64,000 bases of DNA, from NCBI GenBank assembly GCA_022241605.1, contig JAKOMQ010000013.1:51003-115002 (forward strand). Reading direction: 5' to 3'. The notes below the pieces were generated by a model. It was not told where the DNA came from. It made no database searches and worked only from the letters and a program-made list of their open reading frames with translations. The stretch's first letter is position 1. Every line of letters starts with the position of its first letter. The translations under genes and the position numbers were made by a program. Shown here piece after piece: positions 35,619-45,426 of the stretch. Source of the stretch: Aquimonas sp. GTDB taxonomy: Bacteria; Pseudomonadota; Gammaproteobacteria; Xanthomonadales; Xanthomonadaceae.

Positions 35619-37952
35619 TCAGGGTGTGGCTTGGGCCTGCCACAGCCGCGGATGCGACTGCCGGCGCGCGCTCGGGCCGTGCACGCCGTCTGGCCCGATG
35701 CGCAGGTGCAGGGCGCCACCCTCGGCGGTGGAATGCAGCGCGGTGCCTGCTTCAAGCCAGCGCTCCACCACCTCGGCGCGCGGGTGACCAAAGCGGTTGC
35801 GGTGGCCGGCGCTGATCAGGCCAATTGCTGGCGCCACGCCCGCCACGAACTCCGCGCTGCTGGAGCTATGGCTGCCGTGGTGGGGCAGCAGCAGCACATC
35901 CGCCAGCACGCGCTCGCCCTGCTCGCGCACCAGCCGCTGCTCGATCAAGCGGCCGATGTCGCCGGGCAGCAGCAGCACGCGGCCACCGGCCTCGACGCGC
36001 AGCACGCAGGAACTTTCATTGCCAAGGTAGGGGAAATGTTCCGGCGGATGCAGGAGTTCGAACCCCACCCCATCCCAGTCCCAGGCCTCACCCGACTCGC
36101 AGCTGCGCGCGCCGGGCAGGCTCAGGTCGGAGGACAGCAGTTCGGCAGGATAGGCGCGCAGCACGCTGGCGGTGCCGCCGGCGTGGTCGGCATCGCCGTG
36201 TGACACCAGCAGCCGGTCAAGCCCGGGAAGGCCCAGGGCGCGCATGGCTGGCACCACCGCCGCCTCGCCCATGTCCAGCCCGCTGCCGAAGGCGGGCCCG
36301 GCGTCGTAGAGCAGGGCATGACGGGTCGTGCGCAGCAGCACCGCCTGGCCTTGGCCGACGTCCAGCACCCAGACATCCAGCACGCCGGCCGGCGGCTCAC
36401 GGCCCGGCGGCAGCAGCAGCGGCAACAGCAGCAGCAGGGCCAGCGGACGCCCCGGCACGCCGCGCGGCAGCAGCACCCAGGCCAGACCCAGCGCCGCCAG
36501 CAGCAGCGCAAGTGTGCTTGGCGCGGGCAGGAACACCTGCGCCCGCGGCCAGCCGGCGCTGGCCTGCAGCAGCCACCACAGCAGGTCCATGACGATCGCC
36601 GCCAGCCACAGCACCCACTGCGCGGGCAGCTCAAGCCCGATCGCGAGCAGCGCCGTGCCAATCAGGCTCAAGGGCACCACCAGCAGGCTGACCCACGGCA
36701 CCGCCAGCAGGTTGAGCCCGGCGCCCACCACCGAAGCCTGGCCGAAGAACAGCACGGTCAAGGGCAGCAGGCCGAGGCTGGCGACCAACTGTGCGCCCAC
36801 CAGCCGCCGCCAGCCGGGCATCGACTGCAGATCCGCAGGCAGGCACCACAGCAGCCAGGCCACGCCAAGAAAGGACAGCCAGAAGCCGGCGCCGAGCACC
36901 GCCAGCGGATCCAGGGCCAGCATCAGCAGCAGCGCCAGGGCGTAGGCCTGCCACGGTCCCTGCGCGCGCCGCAGCAGCACCGCCAGCAGAGCGGCGGCAA
37001 TCATCAGCAGGCTGCGCACCGTGGGCAGGCCGAACCCGGCCAGCGCAGCGTAGACGCAGGCCGCCAGCAGGGCTGCGGCGGCGGCGCCCTGCGGCAGCGG
37101 CAGGCGCAAACCCAATCGCGGCCACAGCCGGTACAGCAGCCGCATCAGCAGGGCCGCGAAGCCCGCGACCAGGCCCACGTGCAGGCCCGAGATCGCCATC
37201 AGGTGACTGGTGCCGGTGGCGCGCAGCACTTCCCAGTCACGCTCGCCGAAGCCACGGGTGTCGGCTACCGCCAGCGCCCGCACAAAGCGTGAGCCGGCGT
37301 GTCCCGGCCCTTCGCCACCGAGCGCCTCGACGATGCGCTGCGACAGCGCGGCGCGGACCGCATCTATGCCGTGGGCCGGTTCCAGCTCGGCGTTGACCGG
37401 CCCCTCGCGCACGTAGCCGGTGGCGGCGATCCGCCGCAGCAGCGCATGCCGCTCGAAGTCGAAGCCACCCGGGTTGACGACCCCACGCGGCGGCTTCAGG
37501 CGCACCTGCAGGGTCCAGCGGCTGCCGGCCTCCGGACGCTGCGGGCTGCGGTACCAGCCGAGCCGCAGCCGCTGCCCTTGCAGCAGCGCGGCCTCGCCCT
37601 CGCCCTGCTCCACAACGAAATCGAAGCGGACCGCATCCGGCGAGCTCTGCGGTAGCCCCTGCACGCGCCCGCTGACGGTGAAATCGCGCCCGGCCATCGC
37701 CTCGGGCAGGCGCGCCTCAAGCAGCAGGCCGGCCCAGAGCAGGGACCAGCCCGCCCCGGCGAGACCGGCGCCAGCAAGCCGCGAGAACGAACGCGGCCAG
37801 GCCCATAGCGCGAGGCCGGCCGCCAGCACCGCCCAGATCAGCGGCGTCGCCGGCAGCCGCGGCAGCAGCAGGGCGAGGCTGGTACCGGCCAGTGCCGCCA
37901 GCGCAGTCTGGATGCCGAAGGGCGGCAGCGCGGGCGCGCGGGCCTCGGCCAT
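35619..37952 (-). CDS. comEC: DNA uptake channel ComEC/Rec2
   Basis: A 777-residue membrane protein that forms the inner-membrane channel for single-stranded DNA in natural transformation. An N-terminal DUF4131-like region is followed by the Competence domain with many helices (about 225-480, GTSHLMAISGLHVGLVAGFA being characteristic) and a C-terminal metallo-beta-lactamase-like domain with VSHGDADHAGG and LPHHGSHSSSSAEF. All metal-ligand motifs are present. The gene starts 8 bases after lolD, so it appears to be translated in the same operon as lolC-lolD. Confidence 0.95.
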   Translation of the reverse strand: MAEARAPALPPFGIQTALAALAGTSLALLLPRLPATPLIWAVLAAGLALWAWPRSFSRLAGAGLAGAGWSLLWAGLLLEARLPEAMAGRDFTVSGRVQGLPQSSPDAVRFDFVVEQGEGEAALLQGQRLRLGWYRSPQRPEAGSRWTLQVRLKPPRGVVNPGGFDFERHALLRRIAATGYVREGPVNAELEPAHGIDAVRAALSQRIVEALGGEGPGHAGSRFVRALAVADTRGFGERDWEVLRATGTSHLMAISGLHVGLVAGFAALLMRLLYRLWPRLGLRLPLPQGAAAAALLAACVYAALAGFGLPTVRSLLMIAAALLAVLLRRAQGPWQAYALALLLMLALDPLAVLGAGFWLSFLGVAWLLWCLPADLQSMPGWRRLVGAQLVASLGLLPLTVLFFGQASVVGAGLNLLAVPWVSLLVVPLSLIGTALLAIGLELPAQWVLWLAAIVMDLLWWLLQASAGWPRAQVFLPAPSTLALLLAALGLAWVLLPRGVPGRPLALLLLLPLLLPPGREPPAGVLDVWVLDVGQGQAVLLRTTRHALLYDAGPAFGSGLDMGEAAVVPAMRALGLPGLDRLLVSHGDADHAGGTASVLRAYPAELLSSDLSLPGARSCESGEAWDWDGVGFELLHPPEHFPYLGNESSCVLRVEAGGRVLLLPGDIGRLIEQRLVREQGERVLADVLLLPHHGSHSSSSAEFVAGVAPAIGLISAGHRNRFGHPRAEVVERWLEAGTALHSTAEGGALHLRIGPDGVHGPSARRQSHPRLWQAQATP

Positions 37953-37960
37953 GCCGGCAA

Positions 37961-38656
<696 letters not shown>

Positions 38657-38662
38657 GCCGGC

Positions 38663-39907
38663 TTACTCGTAGCGGAGGGCGGCGGCGGGCTCCGTGCGCG
38701 AGGCACGCCAGGCCGGGTAGATCGTAGCCAGCATGCTCATCGCCAGCGCCACCAGGGTCACCAGGCCGACATCCTGCCCGCGCAGGTCGGTCGGCAGGCC
38801 GGTGATGTAGTACACGTCGGCCGGCATCACTTCGAACCCGAACACGGCTTCCACGGCGCTCACCACGTGGTCCAGATTGAGGGTGAGCGCAACGCCGCCG
38901 ACCACCCCCAGCAGCACGCCGATGACGCCGATGATGCTGCCCTGCACCACGAAGACCGCCATCACCGAGCGCGGGCTCATGCCAAGCGTGCGCAGGATGG
39001 CGATGTCGGCCTGTTTGTCGGTGACCAGCATCACCAGCGAACTCACCAGCTGGAAAGCGGCCACCAGCACGATCAGGGACAGGATGATGAACATCACCGT
39101 CTTCTCCATCTGGATGGCGCGGAAGAAGTTGCTGTGCTCGGCCGTCCAGTCGCGGATGCGGTAGTACTGGCCCATCTGCTCGGTGAGGTCGCGCGCCACC
39201 CGCCAGCCCTGGAACATGTCGTGAAGCTTCAGGCGCACGCCAGTCACACCCTCGCCCATGCGCAGCAGGCGCTGGGCGTCCTGCAGATGGATGATGGCGA
39301 GCTGGCGGTCGTAGTCCTGCATGCCGGCGCTGAAGATGCCGGCCACGGTGAACCGCCGCGCCTGCGGCGCCACGCCTACCGGCGTGCTGCGGAACTCCGG
39401 CACCATCACCGTGATGCTGTCGCCCAGGCCTACGCCGAGATAGAGCGCGAGGTCACGGCCGACCAGCACCTGGAAGGCGCCGGGCACCAGGTCGTCCAAG
39501 CTGCCCTCGGTCATCAGATCGGCCAGTTCGGACACCGCCGGCTCAAGCCGTGGATCCACCCCGCGCAGCAGCGCACCCTGGCTGCGCCCGGCCTGCAGCA
39601 GCGACTCGCGCTCGGCATAGGGCGCGGCGCCCATCACCCGCGGATCGGCCACCGCCAGTTCGATCGCGCGCGGCCAATCCTGCAGGTCCTCGCCGGCGCC
39701 GGAAATGGTGGCGTGCGCCACCATCCCGAGGATGCGCGCGCGCAGTTCCTGCTCGAAGCCGTTCATCACCGAAACCACCGTGATCAGCGCGGTGACGCCG
39801 ATCGCGATGCCCAGCATCGAGGCCATCGAGATGAAGGAGATGAAGTGGTTGCGGCGTTTGGCCCGCGTGTAGCGCAGGCCGATGGCAATCTCTAGGGGAC
39901 GGAACAC
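38663..39907 (-). CDS. lolC: lipoprotein-releasing ABC permease LolC/LolE
   Basis: A 414-residue permease with one N-terminal helix, a large periplasmic MacB-like domain and three C-terminal helices. MFRPLEIAIGLRYTRAKRRN and FISFISMASMLGIAIGVTAL form the conserved N-terminus. The C-terminal FtsX domain includes LGMSPRSVMAVFVVQGSIIG and YPAWRASRTEPAAALRYE. It starts with GTG at 39907. Only one such permease is seen, so it could be a homodimer-type LolF or the LolC partner of a LolE elsewhere. Confidence 0.94.
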   Translation of the reverse strand: MFRPLEIAIGLRYTRAKRRNHFISFISMASMLGIAIGVTALITVVSVMNGFEQELRARILGMVAHATISGAGEDLQDWPRAIELAVADPRVMGAAPYAERESLLQAGRSQGALLRGVDPRLEPAVSELADLMTEGSLDDLVPGAFQVLVGRDLALYLGVGLGDSITVMVPEFRSTPVGVAPQARRFTVAGIFSAGMQDYDRQLAIIHLQDAQRLLRMGEGVTGVRLKLHDMFQGWRVARDLTEQMGQYYRIRDWTAEHSNFFRAIQMEKTVMFIILSLIVLVAAFQLVSSLVMLVTDKQADIAILRTLGMSPRSVMAVFVVQGSIIGVIGVLLGVVGGVALTLNLDHVVSAVEAVFGFEVMPADVYYITGLPTDLRGQDVGLVTLVALAMSMLATIYPAWRASRTEPAAALRYE

Positions 39908-39928
39908 TTCGATTAAGGGCCAGTGAGG

Positions 39929-40348
39929 TCAGGGAGTGGGCCGGGCATGTCGCTGAAGCCACAGCCGCAGCGCCCTGCCCTGGGCCGGCGGAAGCGTATC
40001 CGATGCAGCCACCCAGCGGCGCACCCGGCCCTGAACGCGCAGCAGCAGCACCTGCACCGGCCCGCGCTGCTCCAGCTGCAGGGGCTCGCAGGCGACGGCG
40101 TCCACGCCCGTCTGGTCATCGCCTGCCGGCGGCAGCAGCCGGGCTGCGCCCGAGGGCAGCAGCTCCAGCAATACGGGCGGATCCCGCCGCAGCTGCCACA
40201 GCGCCAGCGCCAGCAGCGGCGGCACCAGCATCAAGGCCCAGGAAGGAAGCGCGCTCATCCACAGCGCCAGGGCTGACAGCGCGCCCAGCAGCCACAGGGC
40301 CAGCTGCAGCCAGCGGGACGGCCTCAACTCAATCGCCAGGCTGGCCAA
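39929..40348 (-). CDS. YgfX/CptA-like small membrane protein
   Basis: A protein of about 139 residues with two adjacent N-terminal helices (WLQLALWLLGALSALALWMS and ALPSWALMLVPPLLALALWQ) and a cytosolic C-terminal part. Its position directly after sdhE matches the ygfX-sdhE (cptA-cptB) pair in many gammaproteobacteria. The start is uncertain: a TTG at 40348 gives IELRPSRW near the N-terminus, as in xanthomonad homologues, and a 20-base overlap with sdhE; an upstream ATG at 40423 would overlap sdhE by 95 bases. YgfX interacts with SdhE and cytoskeletal proteins in E. coli; here the role is inferred. Confidence 0.6.
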   Translation of the reverse strand: MASLAIELRPSRWLQLALWLLGALSALALWMSALPSWALMLVPPLLALALWQLRRDPPVLLELLPSGAARLLPPAGDDQTGVDAVACEPLQLEQRGPVQVLLLRVQGRVRRWVAASDTLPPAQGRALRLWLQRHARPTP

Positions 40349-40589
40349 GGATGTCCGCCACGATGCCGGCAAGCTGCGGGTCCGCCGGCTGTTCACGGCC
40401 CACGAACCAGCGCCAGACTGCATCGTCCTCGCTGGCCAGAAGGGCCTCGAAGGCGGCGCGGTCGAACCGCTCGGGGGCCTGCTCAGCGCGATCCAGATAG
40501 CGCTCGAACAGCCGATCTAGCTCGCGCATGCCGCGACGCGAGCGCCAGCGCCAGCGGCGCAAGTCTTCAGGGGTAATGGGTTGGGACAT
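40329..40589 (-). CDS. sdhE: succinate dehydrogenase assembly factor SdhE
   Basis: An 86-residue protein that helps attach FAD covalently to SdhA (and FrdA). The signature RRGMRELDRLFERYLD (19-34) carries the RGxxE motif, followed by AFEALLASEDDAVWRWFVG, which is the conserved C-terminal core. It lies 1.8 kb downstream of sdhA on the same strand, with sdhB, a repeat and a MAPEG gene between. E. coli keeps sdhE away from sdhCDAB, so proximity here is informative. Confidence 0.95.
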   Translation of the reverse strand: MSQPITPEDLRRWRWRSRRGMRELDRLFERYLDRAEQAPERFDRAAFEALLASEDDAVWRWFVGREQPADPQLAGIVADILGQPGD

Positions 40590-40621
40590 GCCTGTGATCA
40601 GGAGTTGGGATTGAGGCCGGA

Positions 40622-41041
40622 TCAAGCCAGCCGCAGCAGCCGCAGCGCCAGCGCCGCCAGCAGGGCCCACAAGCAAGCAGCGCCCAGCACGTAGACGACG
40701 AAGCGGTGCTGCACGCGGTTGTAGCCGCAGTGGATCAGGCTGTGCAGCGCGCGCAGGGCGACGAAAGCCCATGCGAGCCCCAGCAACAGACCACCGCCCT
40801 GCCCCGTCTGCGCCGCTGCCAGCAGCGCGAAGTAGAACAGCACCGGCAGCTCGAACAGATTGCGCAGATTGTCCGCCGCGCGGGTGTCCTGCAGACGCGC
40901 CGCCATCTGCGCCGAGGTCGCCACCGCCTGTGGATGGATCCGCGCGCGCTTCATCTGGCCGAGGCGCTCGAAGGGCAGGCGACACCAGACGAAGAAGGTC
41001 ACCGCGGCGAGCGCAAAACCGGGGAGAAGAATGCTTTCCAT
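40622..41041 (-). CDS. MAPEG-family membrane protein
   Basis: A 139-residue protein with four predicted helices. MESILLPGFALAAVTFFVWC is the first; KRARIHPQAVATSAQMAARL and ADNLRNLFELPVLFYFALLA contain the MAPEG-type loop and the ...NLFE.PVLF motif. Eukaryotic MAPEG proteins act in glutathione and eicosanoid metabolism; bacterial roles are mostly unknown. No Shine-Dalgarno precedes the ATG; the adjacent upstream bases are a family B half repeat. Confidence 0.88.
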   Translation of the reverse strand: MESILLPGFALAAVTFFVWCRLPFERLGQMKRARIHPQAVATSAQMAARLQDTRAADNLRNLFELPVLFYFALLAAAQTGQGGGLLLGLAWAFVALRALHSLIHCGYNRVQHRFVVYVLGAACLWALLAALALRLLRLA

Positions 41042-41071
41042 CAGGGATTCGGGATGGGTGATCGGGGATTC
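41042..41071. repeat. Family B half repeat upstream of the MAPEG gene
   Basis: CAGGGATTCGGGATGG and GATCGGGGATTCG form one arm only, directly adjacent to the ATG of the MAPEG gene. No matching second arm follows; the next 200 bases (41072-41274) show no gene or recognisable signal. Confidence 0.65.
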
Positions 41072-41274
41072 GTGGCGCAAAAGGTAGCAGTGTTCGCAAC
41101 ACGCCGCCTGCCAACGCGCATCTATCGCCTCGGGAACCTCCTGCAACCGTCAGACAAGGACGAGGGCACGGCCAGAACTGCCGTGACCTGCGCACGCGCC
41201 CACACCAGCCTCAACGGCTCACGCCGAGCGAAGCCACTGATTTGCGGACCGAAATCCCCGCTTTCGCGCCGACA

Positions 41275-41304
41275 GCAAAACGGCGCCCTTAGGCGCCGTT
41301 TTGC
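41275..41304. terminator. bidirectional intrinsic terminator
   Basis: GCAAAACGGCGCC pairs perfectly with GGCGCCGTTTTGC over 13 bp with a CTTA loop, with A and T runs on either side of the GC core. It lies downstream of sdhB, just before a family A repeat, and can end the sdh transcript. Confidence 0.85.
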
Positions 41305-41333
41305 TCGGGCTCACACCCCAGATCTTTTGCTCG

Positions 41334-41514
41334 GAGCCTGTAAAAAATCCAGACGCCGTCGCGAGGGGCTCACTGGGCGTCCGTGGCAAAGCGCGATACG
41401 TGGATACGAGGGAGTTCGGTGAACCGAGTGACCGCAGGATCCGCGTAGCGCGCTGCCGCTAGGGGCGGCCAGCGGCGACCGCAGCAGGCGGATGGTTTTT
41501 TCACATGCCCTCAG
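41334..41514. repeat. Family A dispersed intergenic repeat, copy 4
   Basis: About 180 bp, left end GAGCCTGTAAAAAATCCAGA and right end GGATGGTTTTTTCACATGCC. It ends 2 bases before the complement of the sdhB stop codon. It is the closest relative of copy 3 (shared GGTACGTGGAT/GATACGTGGAT and GACCGCAGGAT blocks). Confidence 0.82.
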
Positions 41515-41516
41515 GC

Positions 41517-42305
41517 TCACGCGCCCCGGCGCTGGATCATCAGCTTCTTGATCTCGGCGATCGCCTTGGCCGGGTTCAGGCCCTTGGGGCAGGTCCGGGC
41601 GCAGTTCATGATCGTGTGGCAGCGGTACAGGCGGAACGGGTCTTCCAGGTCATCCAGACGTGCGCCGGTGTCCTCGTCGCGGGAGTCGATGATCCAGCGA
41701 TAGGCCTGCAGCAGGATGGCCGGGCCCAGGTAGCGGTCGCCGTTCCACCAGTAGCTGGGGCAGCTGGTGCTGCAGCAGGCGCAGAGGATGCACTCGTACA
41801 GGCCATCGAGCTTGGCGCGATCTTCCTTGGACTGCAGGCGCTCGCCCGAGGCCGGCGGCGCGGACTGGGTGCGCAGCCAGGGGCGGATCGAGGCGTACTG
41901 CGCGTAGAAGTGGGTCAGGTCCGGCACCAGATCCTTGATCACCTCCATGTGCGGCAGCGAATAAATCGGAACCTGCTTGCCGCCGCAGTCGCTGATCGCC
42001 TTGGTGCAGGCCAGCGTGTTGGTGCCGTCGATATTCATCGCGCACGAGCCGCAGATTCCTTCGCGGCAGGAGCGGCGGAAGGTCAGGGTCGAATCGATCT
42101 CGTTCTTTATCTTGATCAGCGCGTCCAGAACCATCGGGCCACAGCTGTCGAGGTCGACGTCGTAGGTGTCCACCCGCGGATTGGCGTCGTCGTCCGGGTT
42201 CCAGCGGTACACCTTGAAGGTGCGCACCTTCTTGGCACCCGTCGGCGCAGGAAAATGCTTGCCTTGGGTGATCTTGGAGTTCTTCGGCAGGGTGAATTCG
42301 GCCAT
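41517..42305 (-). CDS. sdhB: succinate dehydrogenase iron-sulfur subunit SdhB
   Basis: A 262-residue subunit of complex II carrying the three Fe-S clusters that pass electrons from FAD to quinone. [15 protein letters not shown] and the preceding ferredoxin fold bind 2Fe-2[16 protein letters not shown] binds 4Fe-4S; and [17 protein letters not shown] supplies the remaining ligands of the 3Fe-4S and 4Fe-4S clusters. Length is slightly above the usual 235-240 because of an N-terminal extension. It follows sdhA after a family B repeat that leaves no Shine-Dalgarno before the ATG (upstream bases CCCGGAATAAAGCC). Confidence 0.97.
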   Translation of the reverse strand: MAEFTLPKNSKITQGKHFPAPTGAKKVRTFKVYRWNPDDDANPRVDTYDVDLDSCGPMVLDALIKIKNEIDSTLTFRRSCREGICGSCAMNIDGTNTLACTKAISDCGGKQVPIYSLPHMEVIKDLVPDLTHFYAQYASIRPWLRTQSAPPASGERLQSKEDRAKLDGLYECILCACCSTSCPSYWWNGDRYLGPAILLQAYRWIIDSRDEDTGARLDDLEDPFRLYRCHTIMNCARTCPKGLNPAKAIAEIKKLMIQRRGA

Positions 42306-42314
42306 GGCTTTATT

Positions 42315-42413
42315 CCGGGATTCGGTATTCGGGATTGGGGATTCGTGAGCGGTCTGCGGTGCGCATTGAGGCTCTTGCCTTTGCGAATCCCGAATCCCGA
42401 ATCACCAATCCCG
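42315..42413. repeat. Family B palindromic repeat between sdhA and sdhB
   Basis: CCGGGATTCGGTATTCGGGA arm at the left and GCGAATCCCGAATCCCG plus AATCACCAATCCCG at the right, inverted, around a 35-base centre. It fills the 114-bp gap between the sdhA stop and the sdhB start, with 6-9 bases to spare at each side. Confidence 0.85.
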
Positions 42414-42419
42414 AGCAGA

Positions 42420-44207
42420 TCAATACGTCCGCGCCTTGGGTGGCACCGGATCGACTTCGTTGGTCAGCGTGTTCATGTGCACCGGGCGGTAGTCGATGCG
42501 GGTCTTGCCGGTGTCGTCCACCCAGCACAGGGTGTGCTTGTGCCAGTTGTCGTCGTCGCGATCGGGGAAATCCTCATGCGCATGCGCGCCACGGGATTCC
42601 TTGCGGTTCTCGGCCGAGACCACGGTCGCCACGGCCTGGCCCAGCAGGTTCTGCAGCTCCAGCGTTTCGATGAGATCCGAGTTCCAGACCAGCGAGCGGT
42701 CGGCTACGCGGATGTCCTCGAAGCCGGCGTGGATGCCGCGCATCTTCTGCACGCCCTCCTCCAAGCTGCTGGTGGTGCGGAACACCGCGGCGTGATCCTG
42801 CATCGCCCGCTGCATCTTGAGGCGCAGATCCGCGGTTGGCGTGCTGCCCTGTGCATTGCGCAGCTTGTCCAGGTTGGCCAGCGACTTGTCGCAGGCGGAG
42901 GCCGGCAGGGCCTTGTGGTTCTGGCCCGGCTTGATCGTCTCCGCGCAGCGGTTGGCGACGGCGCGGCCGAACACCACCAGGTCCAGCAGCGAGTTCGAGC
43001 CAAGGCGATTGGCGCCATGCACCGACACGCAGGCAGCCTCGCCGATCGAGTACAGGCCGGGCACCACGGCGTCCGGGTTGCCGTCCTTCAGGGTCACGAC
43101 TTCGCCGTAGTAATTGGTCTGCAGGCCACCCATGTTGTAGTGCACGGTCGGCAGCACCGGAATCGGCTGCTTGGTGACGTCGACGCCGGCGAAGATGCGG
43201 GCGGATTCGGCGATCCCCGGCAGCTTCTCGTGGATCACTTCAGGGCCGAGGTGCTGCAGATTGAGGAAAATATGGTCCGAATCCGCGCCGACGCCGCGAC
43301 CTTCTCGGATCTCGATCGTCATCGAGCGGCTGACCACGTCGCGCGAAGCGAGGTCCTTGGCGTTCGGCGCGTAACGCTCCATGAAGCGCTCGCCCTTCGA
43401 GTTGGTGAGGTAGCCACCCTCGCCGCGCACGCCCTCGGTGATCAGGCAGCCCGCGCCGTAGATGCCGGTGGGGTGGAACTGCACGAACTCCATGTCCTGC
43501 AGGGGCAAACCGGCGCGCAGCGCCATGCCGCCGCCGTCGCCGGTGCAGGTATGGGCCGAGGTCGCCGAAAAGTAAGCGCGGCCATACCCGCCGGTGGCCA
43601 GCACCACGCCCTGGGAGCGGAACAGGTGCAGGTCGCCCGTGGCCATTTCCAGAGCCAGCACGCCGCGGCAGGCGCCTTCCTCATCCATGATCAGGTCAAG
43701 CGCGAAGAACTCGATGAAAAAGCGCGCGTCGTGGGCCAGCGACTGCTGATAGAGCGTGTGCAGGATGGCGTGGCCGGTGCGGTCGGCGGCGGCGCAGGTG
43801 CGCTGCGCGGTGCCTTTACCGTAGTGGGTGGTCATGCCACCGAACGGGCGCTGGTAGATCTTGCCGTCTTCAGTGCGCGAGAACGGAACGCCGTAGTGCT
43901 CAAGCTCGATGATGGCCGGAATCGCCTCGCGGCACATGTACTCGATGGCGTCCTGGTCACCCAACCAGTCGGAGCCCTTGATCGTGTCGTAGAAATGAAA
44001 GCGCCAGTCGTCCTCTCCCATGTTGGCGAGCGCCGCCGAGATTCCGCCCTGCGCGGCCACTGTGTGCGAGCGCGTCGGAAACACCTTGCTGATGCAGGCG
44101 GTGTTGAGGCCCTTCTGGGCAAGGCCGAAGGTGGCGCGCAGGCCGGCGCCGCCGGCGCCCACCACGACCATGTCGTACTTGTGTTCGATGATCTTGTAAG
44201 CAGTCAT
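42420..44207 (-). CDS. sdhA: succinate dehydrogenase flavoprotein SdhA
   Basis: A 595-residue flavoprotein oxidising succinate to fumarate in the TCA cycle. FAD binds through [20 protein letters not shown] (14-33) and covalently through the histidine in [16 protein letters not shown]. Catalytic motifs include [20 protein letters not shown] and the arginine of RGEGGYL; the C-terminus has the HWL-equivalent dicarboxylate segment and ends VPPKARTY. Length matches the family. It is the third gene of sdhC-sdhD-sdhA-sdhB. SdhE, encoded 1.8 kb downstream, and the DUF1674 factor upstream probably assist its flavinylation. Confidence 0.98.
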   Translation of the reverse strand: MTAYKIIEHKYDMVVVGAGGAGLRATFGLAQKGLNTACISKVFPTRSHTVAAQGGISAALANMGEDDWRFHFYDTIKGSDWLGDQDAIEYMCREAIPAIIELEHYGVPFSRTEDGKIYQRPFGGMTTHYGKGTAQRTCAAADRTGHAILHTLYQQSLAHDARFFIEFFALDLIMDEEGACRGVLALEMATGDLHLFRSQGVVLATGGYGRAYFSATSAHTCTGDGGGMALRAGLPLQDMEFVQFHPTGIYGAGCLITEGVRGEGGYLTNSKGERFMERYAPNAKDLASRDVVSRSMTIEIREGRGVGADSDHIFLNLQHLGPEVIHEKLPGIAESARIFAGVDVTKQPIPVLPTVHYNMGGLQTNYYGEVVTLKDGNPDAVVPGLYSIGEAACVSVHGANRLGSNSLLDLVVFGRAVANRCAETIKPGQNHKALPASACDKSLANLDKLRNAQGSTPTADLRLKMQRAMQDHAAVFRTTSSLEEGVQKMRGIHAGFEDIRVADRSLVWNSDLIETLELQNLLGQAVATVVSAENRKESRGAHAHEDFPDRDDDNWHKHTLCWVDDTGKTRIDYRPVHMNTLTNEVDPVPPKARTY

Positions 44208-44227
44208 GGATACTCGCTCGTGCTGGC

Positions 44228-44608
44228 TCAGGCGCTGAAGGCGATGCGGCCGATCGCGATGATCGCGGCCACGCCCAGCGCGACGTAGACGAACTTGACT
44301 GCGATCATCAGTGCGATCTCCAGCCAGCCGACGTGGATGTAGTCTTCGATAACCACCTGCAGCCCCAAACGGGCATGCCAGAAGGCGGTTCCGATGAAGA
44401 GGATCAACAACAGGGCGTTTACGGGCTGTGCAATGGTCAGCCGAACGCTGGCGTAATCCGCGCCCGCCATCGATACCAGCAGGTAAAGCACGTATACGAC
44501 CAAGGGCACCAGGGCGATGGCCGTCATCCGCTGCGCCCACCAATGGCTGGTGCCGTCCTTTGCCGACCCGAGACCGCGCGCCTTGGCGAGTGGGTTGCGC
44601 AGGCTCAT
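44228..44608 (-). CDS. sdhD: succinate dehydrogenase membrane anchor SdhD
   Basis: A 126-residue membrane subunit with three helices ([40 protein letters not shown], and a C-terminal [20 protein letters not shown]). It helps form the quinone site and heme pocket; [16 protein letters not shown] after helix 2 is a conserved SdhD segment. GGGAGG lies before the ATG, which overlaps the sdhC stop codon by ATGA, so the two are translationally coupled. Confidence 0.93.
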   Translation of the reverse strand: MSLRNPLAKARGLGSAKDGTSHWWAQRMTAIALVPLVVYVLYLLVSMAGADYASVRLTIAQPVNALLLILFIGTAFWHARLGLQVVIEDYIHVGWLEIALMIAVKFVYVALGVAAIIAIGRIAFSA

Positions 44609-44994
44609 GCCGCACCTCCCAGAACCACCGCCCAGATGCCGACAGCAGACGCCACCGCCAGCGCGATCACGGCATAACCCGAGGCGTACACCTTGGGGAT
44701 GTCGAAGCCAGCGCCGGTGTCCCACACCAAATGCCGCACCCCGTTGAACAGGTGGTAGCAGATCGAAAGCGTGAACAGGAACAGGACGACCAGGCCGGGC
44801 ACCGAGCCCGCGACCGCGGCGAAACGCGCATACGCCTCGGGTCCGGCGGCTACGCTGACGAGCAGACCGGCGACGCCAAGCGCGACGACCGCATTGACGA
44901 TCCCGGCGATTCGGTGGCTGATCGACAGCACGGAGGTGATCTGCGGTCGGTACACCTGCAGGTGCGGCGATAGGGGGCGCTTGCGTGTGCTCAT
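44605..44994 (-). CDS. sdhC: succinate dehydrogenase cytochrome b556 subunit SdhC
   Basis: A 129-residue cytochrome b subunit with three helices. [20 protein letters not shown] and SISHRIAG carry the quinone-site Ser/Arg pattern of SdhC, and [14 protein letters not shown] carries the heme-ligand histidine. It heads the sdhCDAB operon. The start at 44994 removes an upstream extension without family similarity. No clear promoter hexamers are visible before it. Confidence 0.94.
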   Translation of the reverse strand: MSTRKRPLSPHLQVYRPQITSVLSISHRIAGIVNAVVALGVAGLLVSVAAGPEAYARFAAVAGSVPGLVVLFLFTLSICYHLFNGVRHLVWDTGAGFDIPKVYASGYAVIALAVASAVGIWAVVLGGAA

Positions 44995-45167
44995 TCCTGG
45001 ATCCCGGTTCTTAAGGTGCAATGATCTGCTAGGGCACGCGAACGCGGCGTCGAATCGAGCGACGATCCTGGGCGCGGTCGCGGCGTGCATGGCACCGCGG
45101 GATGCAGGTTTCAACGAGTGCTTCCGGACAACGGCCCCGCGCAGCGCGGAGACCCTCGCGCCAGGGC

Positions 45168-45353
45168 TCAGAAGTCGATGCAGCGGCCGTTCTTTTCCCA
45201 GTCGCCGTAGCGGGTGGGATCGGGGCCCTCGCGGCCACCGATCTCGCGCGGCGGCACCGGATCCGCCGCAGGAGCGCCCTGATCGGGCGTGACCGGCACG
45301 GGTTCGGTAGGCTGCTTGGCGGGCGGCGGGGCTGGCTGCATTTGGCCTATCAT
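45168..45353 (-). CDS. succinate dehydrogenase assembly factor 4 homologue (DUF1674)
   Basis: A 61-residue protein whose C-terminus reads REIGGREGPDPTRYGDWEKN and then GRCIDF, the complete DUF1674/SDHAF4 signature (E.GG..GPEPTRYGDWE..GRC.DF). In mitochondria and alphaproteobacteria SDHAF4 shields flavinylated SdhA before SdhB joins. The N-terminal part is Pro-rich and disordered. The start is either 45353 or 45341. It lies just upstream of sdhC on the same strand and diverges from ygfZ. Confidence 0.85.
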   Translation of the reverse strand: MIGQMQPAPPPAKQPTEPVPVTPDQGAPAADPVPPREIGGREGPDPTRYGDWEKNGRCIDF

Positions 45354-45426
45354 CTCGGTGCTATGAAGCCCTCGAAGGGTACTCCGCAGTCCCTGATGCT
45401 GCAAGCCAACAAAGGTCGCAACCCGC

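Noticed and set aside
41505..44288. A 927-codon open frame antisense to sdhA/sdhB
   Set aside because: Runs across two genes and a repeat on the other strand; composition (His, Val, Leu, Gly rich) is that of a complement frame of GC-rich coding DNA.
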